From: Rhodospira trueperi
Lineage (GTDB): Bacteria; Pseudomonadota; Alphaproteobacteria; Rhodospirillales; Rhodospirillaceae
Reading direction: 5' to 3'
NCBI RefSeq assembly: GCF_900101965.1
Contig: NZ_FNAP01000004.1
Location: 62,001-126,000 of the forward strand
DNA length: 64,000 bases
Both the position numbers and the translations under genes were made by a program. A model generated the notes under the pieces. The model was not told the origin of the DNA. It ran no database searches and worked only from the letters and a program-made list of their open reading frames with translations. Every line of letters starts with the position of its first letter. The stretch's first letter is position 1. Positions 25,706 through 34,882 of this stretch are shown piece by piece.

Positions 25706-26602
25706 ATGAGCCGGTTCATTACCTATCTTCCGCTCGACGCCCCCGGCACGCTGTCGGCCGCAGAGACCATGGCCGCGTTCAAGGCCCTGATCGGCGCCGC
25801 GCCGATGACCATCGAGGACCGGGGGCCGGTGGACAACGCGCCCGGCCCGGGTTTCGTGGTCACGGTCAACGGCATGGCGGTCACCGTCCTGTTCATGGAT
25901 TTCCCGCTGCCCGAGGACGCCTGGCAATCGGCGGCGGCGGCCAGCCTCACCTGGCGAGACGCGGCCGAGACCCTGCGCGGCACCCGGGCGCATGTCGTCC
26001 TGGCGCTGCTGGAGGACCCGCCCGACCATCCCTTCGCGCTCAACGGGGCGGCGGCGGTGACGCTGCTGGCGGCGGCCATGGCCCGGCGCCTGCCGGCGTC
26101 GGCCATCGTGTTCACCGAGTCCGACGCCATCCTGCCCGCCCGTGACCTGGGCGCCATCGCCGCCGGCTTCCTGCAGGGACAGATGCCGGTGATGCTGTGG
26201 ACGCGGCTGGCCTTCCTGCGCGGGCCGGATGGTGGGGAGGGCCGGCCGACGGTGGGCGCGCTCACCTTCGGGCTGGCGGCCTTTATCGGCCGGGAGATCG
26301 AACTGGAGCCCGCGCCTCTGGAACCGGCGGCCATCGCCGAGCGCCTGTTGGGGCTGTGCCAGTACCTGATTGTCCAGGGGCCGATCATCCAGGACGGCGA
26401 GACCGTGGGTCTGACGGAGGCCGAGAAGATCCGTGTGCGCTGGACGGACCAGGGCACGCGCTCGGGGGTGCCGGTGCTGCTGATGCGCCTGGAGACCACC
26501 GACCCGGCGCTGGCGGCGCCGAGGCCCCGGCAGCGGGCGGGCAGCGGCGGCGCGCCGGCCGCGCGGCCCGGCGGCAAGACCTTCGGAAGAAGGGGGCGGT
26601 AA
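25706..26602 (+). CDS. DUF4261 domain protein
   Basis: The protein has 298 residues; AAGGAG precedes the ATG at 25706. The C-terminal part (FIGREIELEPAPLEPAAIAE, then LCQYLIVQGPIIQDGETVGL) matches what I recall of DUF4261, a family of unknown function. The last 30 residues are a basic Ala/Gly/Arg-rich tail, perhaps disordered. No signal or membrane segment. The Imm11-like gene starts 2 bp after the stop, so they form one transcript. Confidence 0.7.
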   Translation: MSRFITYLPLDAPGTLSAAETMAAFKALIGAAPMTIEDRGPVDNAPGPGFVVTVNGMAVTVLFMDFPLPEDAWQSAAAASLTWRDAAETLRGTRAHVVLALLEDPPDHPFALNGAAAVTLLAAAMARRLPASAIVFTESDAILPARDLGAIAAGFLQGQMPVMLWTRLAFLRGPDGGEGRPTVGALTFGLAAFIGREIELEPAPLEPAAIAERLLGLCQYLIVQGPIIQDGETVGLTEAEKIRVRWTDQGTRSGVPVLLMRLETTDPALAAPRPRQRAGSGGAPAARPGGKTFGRRGR

Positions 26603-26604
26603 AG

Positions 26605-27279
26605 ATGGTGTATCGATTTAACAGGAGCATGCGGTATCGCGCCAGTACGTGTGTCAACCTGCTCGAGTCGGACAATCCCAGGCTGGTCAATAAGACATGG
26701 GCTTCGAATCTGCAAGAGTACGGCAGCAAAGATGAGGACTTTTCAACACCAGAGATGGCCCCGCAGGTACTGCGAAGCGACAAGGTCAAAAGCATGTCTG
26801 ATTTCTTTGGGGGGGGAGCTGCGGTCTCTGAACGATTCAAGACGCTCATCGAATCGTTCGAACCCGACGGGCACAGATTCTTCGAGGTCTCCGTGCGAAA
26901 CGAAAAAGGCGTCGAGTGGCCTGGGCGGTTCTTTTTATGGCACCTTCGCCTTTTCATTCCTTGCATTGAGGTCGACCGCTCAACAATGCGCTGGGTTCGA
27001 TTGGAGGGTGTTGCTGCCCGCGATGTTCTAGGGTGGTGGGACGGTTCAGATGCGTGTGTCAACACGAACCAAACAAAAGGGCATCATGTATGGGGCGCAC
27101 ACCCTGGTTCCATTTCTGATATCTTCTGTTCCGATGAGTTCTACCGTGAGTGCAAAGCACAAAAAATTCGATTTTTGACCTGGTATAAATGTCAGGAAAC
27201 CGACGAGCCATGGAGTCCCGAAGGAAACGAGTGGCCAACAGAGGCGCAATTGAATTCAGAAGCGTCTCGCATGGGGTAG
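26605..27279 (+). CDS. Imm11/DUF1629-like putative immunity protein
   Basis: The protein has 224 residues from the ATG at 26605, 2 bp after the DUF4261 gene. The pattern SERFKTLIESFEPDGHRFFEVSV followed by GRFFLWHLRLFIPCIEVDRST resembles the DUF1629/Imm11 family found beside polymorphic toxins. Composition is clearly more AT-rich than neighbouring genes, with less biased codon use, suggesting horizontal origin. No toxin gene lies beside it, so it would be an orphan immunity gene. Family assignment is by pattern recall. Confidence 0.55.
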   Translation: MVYRFNRSMRYRASTCVNLLESDNPRLVNKTWASNLQEYGSKDEDFSTPEMAPQVLRSDKVKSMSDFFGGGAAVSERFKTLIESFEPDGHRFFEVSVRNEKGVEWPGRFFLWHLRLFIPCIEVDRSTMRWVRLEGVAARDVLGWWDGSDACVNTNQTKGHHVWGAHPGSISDIFCSDEFYRECKAQKIRFLTWYKCQETDEPWSPEGNEWPTEAQLNSEASRMG

Positions 27280-27291
27280 GTGATGCCATCA

Positions 27292-27396
27292 TTAGAGCGC
27301 GTTGCGTGCGTTGTGACTCACCCGACGCGCTAAATTGGATTGATACTGAAGCAAATCGTCGTCGCGATCCGTTCCGGATCGCTCGGGATTGGCTCT
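27292..27396. repeat. Two-hairpin dispersed repeat, copy C
   Basis: A first, imperfect hairpin (TTAGAGCGCGTTGCGTG with CACCCGACGCGCTAA, 27293-27334) is followed by the second unit GAAGCAAATCG to GGATCGCTCGGGATTGGCTC (27348-27396). It lies 12 bp downstream of the Imm11-like stop. Confidence 0.8.
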
Positions 27397-27531
27397 AGAA
27401 GCGCGATCTGGCACGACGGTGTCGCGCTGCGGCACAACATGTTGTGCTCACCGAAGCCAAGTGAATTAAGCCGGCGCTTTGGAAACCGACACACAACATA
27501 GTGCGGTCCTCGATACTTTTCGGACGGGCTC

Positions 27532-27969
27532 TCAGATCAACCCCATCTCCCGCAGCGCCTGACGCATCTCCTCCGGCATGGCGGCGACCTCGTCGTCGGC
27601 CGTCGCCACGCCCGCGCGCCGGTCGGGCGGGGCCTGCTCGGCGGACAGATAGCGCCAGCCCTGGAACGGCCGCCACGGGCGCGCCTCGGTCTCCACCACG
27701 GTCGGGTCCAGGTGGATGCGACAGGCCGAGCGGCCCGTCTCCGGGTCGGTCACCGGCTCCAGGTCGAGGATCGTCTGACGGCAGCGAATCGCCCGTGTCA
27801 TCACCCAGTACAGCGATCCGCCCGGCACGATCTCATCGGCGCGGCGCGGCGTCATGCGGGTGGTGTGAACCAGGGCGTCGCCCACGGCGAGCCGGCGCCC
27901 ATGCTGAAGGGCGCGCAAATGGTCCGGGCTTTCGACGCCGACGCAGAGCTTGACGAGATGCAGGGTCAT
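27532..27969 (-). CDS. DUF1489 family protein
   Basis: The protein has 145 residues from the ATG at 27969 (an upstream ATG at 28002 is less likely). The sequence MTLHLVKLCVGVESPDHL, then HTTRMTPRRADEIVPGGSLYWV, matches DUF1489, a conserved alphaproteobacterial family of unknown function. Cytoplasmic, no signal. It is divergent from the methyltransferase gene. Confidence 0.8.
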   Translation of the reverse strand: MTLHLVKLCVGVESPDHLRALQHGRRLAVGDALVHTTRMTPRRADEIVPGGSLYWVMTRAIRCRQTILDLEPVTDPETGRSACRIHLDPTVVETEARPWRPFQGWRYLSAEQAPPDRRAGVATADDEVAAMPEEMRQALREMGLI

Positions 27970-28179
27970 GGGGCCGGGGAATGGCACGGACGACGGCGCC
28001 ATGCAAGCAGGAGCGGAGCGGCTACCCGGCGACGCGGCCGCAGATCGCTTCCGCCGGAGTCCGCGCTCGGGGTCCGCCCTCTTTCATCCCGACCGAAGAT
28101 GGGATTGAATGGTCGGGCTTCTGGTTGCCGTGCCGGCGCCGTTGCGTCGGCGAGACACCCACAACACGAAAGGAGCGGC

Positions 28180-28809
28180 ATGAGCGAACACCGGGATCCG
28201 ACCCTCGAACGGGCCTATGCGCTGGACGGCGCCGACGCCGTGCGCGACCTGTACCGCGACTGGGCCACCGACTACGAGGCCGACACGGTTGATCGCCTTG
28301 GCTATGTGGCGCCGGGCATCGCGGTGGACATCTTCGCCGGCCACATGGACGCGCGGGACGCCCGGGTGATCGATGTCGGCTGTGGCACCGGACTGGCCGG
28401 CGTCGCGTTGCGCGAGGCCGGCTTCTCGACCATCGACGGCCTGGACATCTCCCCCGACATGCTCGCCGAGGCACGCGGCAAGACGGTCTATCGGGACCTG
28501 TTCGAAGGCGACCTGACCGCGCGCCTGGAGGTGGCCGACAACACCTACGCCGGCGCCGTCAGCGTGGGCACGTTCACCCACGGCCATGTCGGACCGTCCG
28601 GACTGGCGGAGGTGCTGCGCATCGTCCGCCCCGGCGGGATCGTGACCGTCACGGTCAACGAGGGAGTCTACGACAGCGAGGGCTATGAAGCGGCGTTGGA
28701 CGATCTCGCCCGGCGCGGCCAGGCCGAGCGCGTGGAAACCCGACGCACCGACTATCTGGTGAACGAGGGCATCGGTGCCATGGTGGTGACGCTGAAGGTG
28801 GCGGCCTGA
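28180..28809 (+). CDS. Class I SAM-dependent methyltransferase
   Basis: The protein has 209 residues; AAAGGAG lies seven bases upstream of the ATG. The SAM-binding motif VIDVGCGTGLAG and the acidic motif LDISPDMLAEA are clear, and a post-binding segment VRPGGIVTVTV follows. The N-terminus (ALDGADAVRDLYRDWATDYEAD) resembles the Williams-Beuren/methyltransferase-27-like group. The substrate cannot be deduced. Confidence 0.88.
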   Translation: MSEHRDPTLERAYALDGADAVRDLYRDWATDYEADTVDRLGYVAPGIAVDIFAGHMDARDARVIDVGCGTGLAGVALREAGFSTIDGLDISPDMLAEARGKTVYRDLFEGDLTARLEVADNTYAGAVSVGTFTHGHVGPSGLAEVLRIVRPGGIVTVTVNEGVYDSEGYEAALDDLARRGQAERVETRRTDYLVNEGIGAMVVTLKVAA

Positions 28810-28825
28810 CGACGCGTCGGCAGCG

Positions 28826-30016
28826 TCATGCCGCAACCAAGCGCGCGATCACGGCGTTCAGGCAGTCCCGGCCCGCCGGGGTCGCGCGCAGCCGGCGGCC
28901 GTCCCAGGTGACGAGGCCCAGGTCCGCCATCTCGGCCTGTCCATGGGGATCGAGGCAGTCCACCAGCCGTCTCCCGCACAGACGCGCGAAGCGGGCGGCG
29001 TTGACCCCCTCCGTCAGGCGCAGCCCCATCATGAGCAGTTCCGTGGCCCGTTCGTCCGTCGACAGCGGGTCGCGCGCGGCGAGGCCGTCGCCGTCCGCCT
29101 CCACCCGGGCCAACCACGCGGTGGGTGCGGCGACGCCCTGTGTGGCGGTCCCGTCCAGGCGGCCGTGCGCGCCGGGGCCGATGCCCACATAGTCGCCGCC
29201 GCGCCAGTACACCAGATTGTGCCGGCTTTCCGCGCCCGGGCGGGCGTGGTTGGACACCTCGTAGGCTGGCAGGCCAGCCGCCGTCGTCATCTCCTGAGTG
29301 AGCGCGAACAGGTCGGCCGCCGCATCCTCGTCCGGCGGGGTCAACGCACCGTCCCGCAGCGCCCGGAAGAAAGCCGTGCCCGGCTCGATGGTCAGTTGAT
29401 ACAGCGACAGGTGATCCAGCCCCAGGCCCAGCACTTGGCCCAATTCGGCCGCCCAGGCGTCGGGTGTCTGCCCCGGCCGGGTGTGGATCAGGTCCACCGA
29501 GACGCGGTCGAACACCGCCCGGGCATGATCCAGCGCCGCCAGCGCGCCGGCCCGGTCGTGTCGCCGCCCCAACGCGCGCAAGGCCGCGTCATCCAGGGCT
29601 TGCACGCCCAGGGACAGGCGATTGATCCCGGCCGCCCGGGCGCCGTCGAAGCGCGCCCGATCCGCCGCCCCGGGATTGGCCTCCAGGGTCACTTCCAGAT
29701 CGGGCGCCAGCGGCCACAGCCGCGCCGCCGCCTCCAGCACCGCCGCGATGGTCGCGGGCTCCATCAAGGACGGCGTGCCGCCGCCGAAAAACACGCTGGT
29801 CAGCGGCCGACGCGGCGCGGTGGCGGCCAGGGTCTCCAGTTCGCGGACATACGCTCGCGCCCAGCGCGCGTGATCAACGCTCCCGATCACATGACTGTTG
29901 AAGTCGCAGTACGGGCACTTCGACAGGCACCAAGGCCAGTGGACGTAAAGCCCGAAGCCCTCGTCGCATGGGTCGTCGCCGATCTCTGTCTCCGTGCCCA
30001 CCCGGCGCGTCCTCAC
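28826..30016 (-). CDS. hemW: Radical SAM heme chaperone HemW
   Basis: The protein has 396 residues. The radical SAM cluster motif CLSKCPYC (Cys30, Cys34, Cys37) is followed by FFGGGTPSLM and the SAM-binding ANPG. HNLVYW near the middle is the HemW signature that separates it from the oxygen-independent coproporphyrinogen oxidase HemN. It starts with GTG in a GTGA overlap with the acyl-CoA synthetase stop. Often misannotated as HemN; heme trafficking is the established role of HemW. Confidence 0.93.
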   Translation of the reverse strand: MRTRRVGTETEIGDDPCDEGFGLYVHWPWCLSKCPYCDFNSHVIGSVDHARWARAYVRELETLAATAPRRPLTSVFFGGGTPSLMEPATIAAVLEAAARLWPLAPDLEVTLEANPGAADRARFDGARAAGINRLSLGVQALDDAALRALGRRHDRAGALAALDHARAVFDRVSVDLIHTRPGQTPDAWAAELGQVLGLGLDHLSLYQLTIEPGTAFFRALRDGALTPPDEDAAADLFALTQEMTTAAGLPAYEVSNHARPGAESRHNLVYWRGGDYVGIGPGAHGRLDGTATQGVAAPTAWLARVEADGDGLAARDPLSTDERATELLMMGLRLTEGVNAARFARLCGRRLVDCLDPHGQAEMADLGLVTWDGRRLRATPAGRDCLNAVIARLVAA

Positions 30017-31536
30017 CCGTCCTTCAACCGCGCCCGCAGGTCGCCCTTGACCACCTTGCCGTAGTTGTTCTTGGGCAGGGCGTCGAGCCGGTGATAGGCC
30101 TTCGGCCGCTTGAAGCGCGCCATCTGGTCAGTGCAATGCTGGTCCAGCGCCGCCGGGTCCCACTCGGCGCCGGACGCCGACACGACGAAGGCGACCACCA
30201 CCTCGCCCCACTCCGGATCCGGGCGGCCGACCACGGCGACCTCGTGAACGGCGGGGTGGGTCAACAGCACCTCCTCCACCTCGCGCGGGTAGATGTTGGT
30301 GCCGCCGGAGATGATCACGTCCTTGGAGCGGTCGGTCAGGGTCAGGAAGCCGTCGGCGTCCAGCCGGCCCAGGTCGCCGGTCCACAGCCAACCGTCCCTG
30401 AGGGTCTTGGTCGTGGCGTCCTCGTTGGCCCAGTAGCCGCGCATGAGCTGCGGCCCGCGCACCAGGATCTCGCCCACCTCGCCGTCTGGCAGCGGCCGGC
30501 CCTCGGCGTCGGCAATGCGCAGCTCGACGCAGCTTTGCGCCGTGCCGACGGAGCCCAAGCGCTCGCGCCAGCGCGGATGGGACCGGTCGGCCACCAATTC
30601 GCGCGGCAGCGCGGTGATGGTCATGGGGCTTTCGCCCTGGCCGTAGATCTGCACGAAGCGCGGTCCCATCACCGTGACCGCCTCCTCAATGTCGGACACG
30701 TACATCGGCCCGCCGCCGTAGACCACGGTGCGGATGCCCTCGCCGGTCCCGCCCCGGGCCTTGGCGGCGTCCACCAGCCGACGCACCATGGTCGGCGCGG
30801 CGAAGAACGAGACCCGCTCCAAACGCGGTGCGAGATTGAGGATCTCCGCCGGCTCGAACCCGCCCGACGGCGGCACCACATGGCGCGCGCCGGCCCGGAC
30901 GTGAACGAAATTGTACAGGCCCGCCCCGTGCGACAGCGGCGCGGCGTAGAGCGCCGCGTCCTCCGGTGTGACGGGATCGACATCCAGCGGATAGCACAGC
31001 GTCATCACCATCAGGTTGAGCCCCGACAGCATCACGCCCTTGGGCCGCCCGGTGGTGCCGGAGGTATAGAACAGCCACGCCAGATCGTCGTCGGCGCGGG
31101 GCTCCGGCCGGTCGAGGGGCTCGCCACCGGTCAAGACCTGCCACTCGGTGCGGGCATCGGCGGAGAGCAGCCGCACGGAGGGCGCCGCCTGCGCCAGCGG
31201 CGCGCCCACATCGTCGGAGACCAGGCACAGCGCGGCCCCGGCGTTGTCCAGGATCCACGCCGCCTCGCGCGCGTGCAGCTTGGCGTTGATCGGCACCGCG
31301 ACGGCACCCGCCCACCAAACGCCGTACAGCGCCTCCAGGTACTCGGTGCGGTTTTTCATGAACACGCCGACACGGTCGCCGGGAGCGACGCCGAAGCGGT
31401 CACGCAAGGCGGCGGCCAGCGCGCCCGCCCGGGCGGCAAAGGTCGCGTAGTCGGCCTCGACGCGCTCGCCGGTCATCAATGCGGGCGCCCCGGGCCGCAG
31501 GCGCACGGTACGCCACAGCAAGGTGGCGATGTTCAT
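30013..31536 (-). CDS. AMP-binding acyl-CoA synthetase
   Basis: The protein has 507 residues of the ANL superfamily. Motif LFYTSGTTGRPKGVML lies near residues 153-168, then YGQGE, TGDLGRLDADGF, and the C-terminal lysine motif NNYGKVVKGDLR. It would activate a carboxylic acid to an acyl-CoA via an acyl-AMP. The substrate (fatty, aromatic or malonyl-type) cannot be told from sequence alone. It is the first gene of a two-gene unit with hemW. Confidence 0.9.
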   Translation of the reverse strand: MNIATLLWRTVRLRPGAPALMTGERVEADYATFAARAGALAAALRDRFGVAPGDRVGVFMKNRTEYLEALYGVWWAGAVAVPINAKLHAREAAWILDNAGAALCLVSDDVGAPLAQAAPSVRLLSADARTEWQVLTGGEPLDRPEPRADDDLAWLFYTSGTTGRPKGVMLSGLNLMVMTLCYPLDVDPVTPEDAALYAAPLSHGAGLYNFVHVRAGARHVVPPSGGFEPAEILNLAPRLERVSFFAAPTMVRRLVDAAKARGGTGEGIRTVVYGGGPMYVSDIEEAVTVMGPRFVQIYGQGESPMTITALPRELVADRSHPRWRERLGSVGTAQSCVELRIADAEGRPLPDGEVGEILVRGPQLMRGYWANEDATTKTLRDGWLWTGDLGRLDADGFLTLTDRSKDVIISGGTNIYPREVEEVLLTHPAVHEVAVVGRPDPEWGEVVVAFVVSASGAEWDPAALDQHCTDQMARFKRPKAYHRLDALPKNNYGKVVKGDLRARLKDG

Positions 31537-31632
31537 GGACGGCCTCCCAAAATGGCGCTGTGCCTGTCACGCACGGGCCCCGCCGGGCGCGGCGCAACGA
31601 GAATGCGTCAGCATGGTTCGAGAAGGCAACGG

Positions 31633-32421
31633 TCAGGCGTGACCCTCAAGGTCGCGCATCACCCCCTCGACCGTCCGCTCCAGGCGGGCGAGGTCGTGCG
31701 GTTCCGACAGGCGGTGATCGCCGCTCTTGATGAACGTCGCCTCAACGTCGTCGCTGTCCAGTCGTTCCAGGATGCGCTGAGCCGTCTGCCAGGGCACGGA
31801 CTCGTCCCGCATGCCCTGGATCAGCCGGGCCGGGCAGCGGATCGGGATCGGCCCGCCCAAGAGCAGGTGGTCCCGCCCCTCGTCGATCAGGCGCTTGGTG
31901 ATGGGGTAGGGCTCGTCGCCGTACTCGGACGGCACCCGCAGCACCCCGTCGCGCTCCAGCGTCGCCCGCGCCGCGTCGTCGAACACCGACCACATCAGTT
32001 CCTCGGTGAAGTCGGGCGCCGCGGCGATGCCCACCAGGGCGGCCACCCGTCCCGGCCGCGCCCGCGCCGCCAGCAGCGTCAGCCAGCCGCCCATGGAACT
32101 GCCCACCAGCACCTGCGGTCCCTCTGTCACATGGTCGAGCACCTGGATCAGGTCGTCCGCCCAGGCGCCGATGGTGCCGTCCTCGAAACGGCCGTCGGAC
32201 TGGCCGTGGCCGCGTTGGTCGAAGCGCACGAAGGCACGGCCCGTCCGCCGTGCCCAGGCCTCCAGGTGGAGGGCCTTGCCCCCGGTCATGTCCGACATGA
32301 AGCCGTGGATGAACACCACCCCCGGCCCCTTGCCGGGTGTCGCGTGATAGGCGATGGTGGCGCCGTCCGGCCGGGTCAGGCGGCGCGGGGCATCGGGGGA
32401 CAAGGCGGCGTCGTGGGTCAT
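31633..32421 (-). CDS. Alpha/beta hydrolase
   Basis: The protein has 262 residues from the ATG at 32421, with AGGAG five bases upstream (a GTG six bases further up is possible). VVFIHGFMSDMTG gives the oxyanion region, GSSMGGW the nucleophile elbow (Ser109), RDESVPW a probable catalytic acid position, and SGDHRLSE the histidine. Resembles ABHD10-type palmitoyl or carboxyl esterases. Divergent from the glycosyltransferase gene, with 50 bp between starts. Confidence 0.87.
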   Translation of the reverse strand: MTHDAALSPDAPRRLTRPDGATIAYHATPGKGPGVVFIHGFMSDMTGGKALHLEAWARRTGRAFVRFDQRGHGQSDGRFEDGTIGAWADDLIQVLDHVTEGPQVLVGSSMGGWLTLLAARARPGRVAALVGIAAAPDFTEELMWSVFDDAARATLERDGVLRVPSEYGDEPYPITKRLIDEGRDHLLLGGPIPIRCPARLIQGMRDESVPWQTAQRILERLDSDDVEATFIKSGDHRLSEPHDLARLERTVEGVMRDLEGHA

Positions 32422-32471
32422 GGGCACTCCTGTCCGGCGCGCGGGCCGGGTTGAACGCGGGAGATGGCGGG

Positions 32472-33689
32472 GTGACGCACGGTAACACCGACAGCGGGCG
32501 GGAGAAAACCGGGGCGGGGCCGGTGGTGCTTCAAGTGCTGCCAGCGCTGGAGACCGGCGGTGTCGAGCGCGGCACGGTGGATATCGCCGAGGGCCTGATG
32601 GCGGCCGGCTGGGGATCGCTGGTGGCCTCGTCCGGCGGCCGCATGACCCGCAAACTGGATCGGGTCTTCGCCACGCATGTCACACTGCCGTTGGACACCA
32701 AGAACCCTCTGCGGCTGGCCCTCAACGCGCGCCGGCTGGCCCGCCTTGTCAAGGCGCGCAACGTCAGCCTGATCCACGCCCGCAGCCGCGCCCCGGCCTG
32801 GAGCGCGCTGTGGGCCGCCCAGGCCACGGGCGTGCCGTTGGTGACCACCTTTCACGGCACCTACACGCACGGGCCGCTGGCCCTGAAGATCCCCTACAAT
32901 CGCGTCATGACCCAAGGCGCGCGGGTGATCGCCATTTCCCGCTTCATCGCCGAGCACATCAGCCAGCACTATCAGACCCCGGCGGAGCGCATCCGCGTCA
33001 TTCCGCGCGGCATCGACATTGAGCGTTTCTCGCCCGAGGCCGTGTCCCACGCCCGCATTGCCCAACTGGCAACCCAATGGCGGCTGCCGGATGACGCGCC
33101 GGTCGTGCTGATGCCCGGGCGCCTGACCCGCTGGAAGGGGCAGGGCCTGCTGGTTGAGGCCATGGCGCGGCTGAACCGCCCCGGCGTGCGCTGCCTGATC
33201 GTGGGCGCCGACCAGGGGCGCACCGCCTATCGGGAGGCTCTGGAGGCGCTGGTCTCGCGGCTGGGGTTGGAGGCGCAAGTCCACATCGTCGATCATTGCG
33301 ACGACATGCCGGCCGCCTATCGGGTGGCCAGCGTGGTCGTCTCATCCTCGCTGGAGCCGGAAGCCTTCGGCCGCGTGCCCGCCGAGGCCCAGGCCATGGG
33401 TCGGGTCGTGCTGGCCCCGCGCCACGGCGCGGCGCCGGAGATCGTGGAGGACGGCGCCACCGGCTGGCTGTTCGAGCCCGGCAACCCCGACAGCCTCGCC
33501 GACCGTCTGGCGCTCGCCCTGGACTTGGACGAGGCCGGCTACGAGGCCATGGCCTGGCGGGGCATGATGCAGACGCGTCGGGTGTTCTCTCGCGACGGCA
33601 TGATCGGCCGCACGCTGGCGGTGTACCGTGAGGTGCTGGACGACGGGCCGCCGCCGGAAGAGACCCTGTGGCGGAACACAACCGGGTAA
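32472..33689 (+). CDS. Glycosyltransferase family 4
   Basis: The protein has 405 residues from the GTG at 32472. The N-terminal GT-B half opens with VVLQVLPALETGGVERGTVD, typical of GT4 enzymes. The C-terminal half has VVLMPGRLTRWKGQGLLVEA and the nucleotide-sugar site EPEAFGRVPAEAQAMGRVVLAP. It probably acts in LPS core or capsule assembly at the cytoplasmic membrane. The next gene, a GT9, overlaps by 22 bp. Confidence 0.88.
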   Translation: MTHGNTDSGREKTGAGPVVLQVLPALETGGVERGTVDIAEGLMAAGWGSLVASSGGRMTRKLDRVFATHVTLPLDTKNPLRLALNARRLARLVKARNVSLIHARSRAPAWSALWAAQATGVPLVTTFHGTYTHGPLALKIPYNRVMTQGARVIAISRFIAEHISQHYQTPAERIRVIPRGIDIERFSPEAVSHARIAQLATQWRLPDDAPVVLMPGRLTRWKGQGLLVEAMARLNRPGVRCLIVGADQGRTAYREALEALVSRLGLEAQVHIVDHCDDMPAAYRVASVVVSSSLEPEAFGRVPAEAQAMGRVVLAPRHGAAPEIVEDGATGWLFEPGNPDSLADRLALALDLDEAGYEAMAWRGMMQTRRVFSRDGMIGRTLAVYREVLDDGPPPEETLWRNTTG

Positions 33690-34750
33690 CGCGGGCCGTG
33701 ACAGAAACACCATCAGACACCCGGCCGCACGTTCTGGTCATCAAGCTGTCGGCGTTGGGGGACGTGGTCCTGGCCCTGGGGCCGATGGCCAGCATCCGCC
33801 GGCACCACCCGGACGCCCACCTGACCGCGTTGACGACGCGGCCGTTCGCCCCCCTGCTGGAGGCAAGCGGGCTGTTCGATGCCCTTCACCTGGACCCGAA
33901 GGCCGGGCTCCGGCGGCCCGGCGCCTATGCCGGCTTGATCCGCTGGCTGGCGGCGTCGCGCTTCGACCGGGTCTACGACCTTCAGACCTCGGATCGTTCG
34001 TCGGGGTACTTCCGGGCGCTGCGGCTGCTGGGCCGCGCGCCCGCCTGGAGCGGCATTGCCCGGGGATGCGCCTTCCGCCATGACACGCCGCACCGCACGC
34101 GCCTCCACTCCATCGAACGGCAGGCCGAACAACTGCGGATCGCCGGCATCCCGGAAACCCTGTTTCCTGACCTTTCGTTTGCCTGGGAGGGGCCGAACGC
34201 CGCGAACGTGACCCGGTTCGGTCTGCCGGAGCCGTTCGCCCTGCTGGTGCCGGGCGGCTCGGCGCACCGGCCGGAAAAGCGCTGGCCGGCCGAGCGCTTC
34301 GCCGCGCTGACCCGCGCGTTGACGGACGAGGGGCTGACGCCGGTTTTGTTGGGCACGGGCGCGGAGGCCGACGTGATCGAGGCCGTGCGAGCGGCCTGTC
34401 CGGCCGCCGTGCCGCTGGTGGATCGTACGGCACTGCTCGATATTCCGGCATTGGGGCGGCGCGCGGCGCTGGCGGTCGGCAACGACACCGGGCCGCTTCA
34501 CATGATCGCGCTGGCCGGATGCCCCACGGTGGCGCTGTTCTCGGCGGCCTCGAATCCGGACAAGCACCGCCCGCGCGGCCCCGCCGTGCTGTGTCTGCGG
34601 CGCCATGATCTGGCCGATCTGGCCGTCGAGGAAGTGATCTCGGGGACCCTGCGCGTGCGCACCGATCCGCCCCGGGACCCTGCGCTGCTCTCGGGTGGGT
34701 CGGTCCCGGGATCACCGGAGCGGATCGGTGATGCCCGGCTGACTCGGTAA
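33668..34750 (+). CDS. Heptosyltransferase-like glycosyltransferase (GT9)
   Basis: The protein has 360 residues from a GTG at 33668 that overlaps the GT4 gene. HVLVIKLSALGDVVLALGP near the N-terminus is the family signature (catalytic Asp32 in ALGD). GNDTGPLHMIALAGCPTVALF is the conserved C-terminal nucleotide-sugar binding region. Members transfer ADP-heptose in LPS inner-core synthesis. HldE, which makes ADP-heptose precursors, is encoded about 12 kb away in this window. Confidence 0.88.
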   Translation: MAEHNRVTRAVTETPSDTRPHVLVIKLSALGDVVLALGPMASIRRHHPDAHLTALTTRPFAPLLEASGLFDALHLDPKAGLRRPGAYAGLIRWLAASRFDRVYDLQTSDRSSGYFRALRLLGRAPAWSGIARGCAFRHDTPHRTRLHSIERQAEQLRIAGIPETLFPDLSFAWEGPNAANVTRFGLPEPFALLVPGGSAHRPEKRWPAERFAALTRALTDEGLTPVLLGTGAEADVIEAVRAACPAAVPLVDRTALLDIPALGRRAALAVGNDTGPLHMIALAGCPTVALFSAASNPDKHRPRGPAVLCLRRHDLADLAVEEVISGTLRVRTDPPRDPALLSGGSVPGSPERIGDARLTR

Positions 34751-34882
34751 ACCAAGGGCAGCCCCGATCATTCCGTGCAGAGACGGCACCCGTTCGAGTT
34801 TATGGTGGACACCTTTTGTGATTTATGAGAAATATTTGCCTCCTGGAATTGCGGCGATGCGCAATCAGTAGTGGAGTGAGTG

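Noticed and set aside
29968-32454. 828-residue plus-strand frame opposite the acyl-CoA synthetase and hydrolase
   Set aside because: His/Gly/Arg-rich shadow with no domain; the minus-strand genes have intact motifs.
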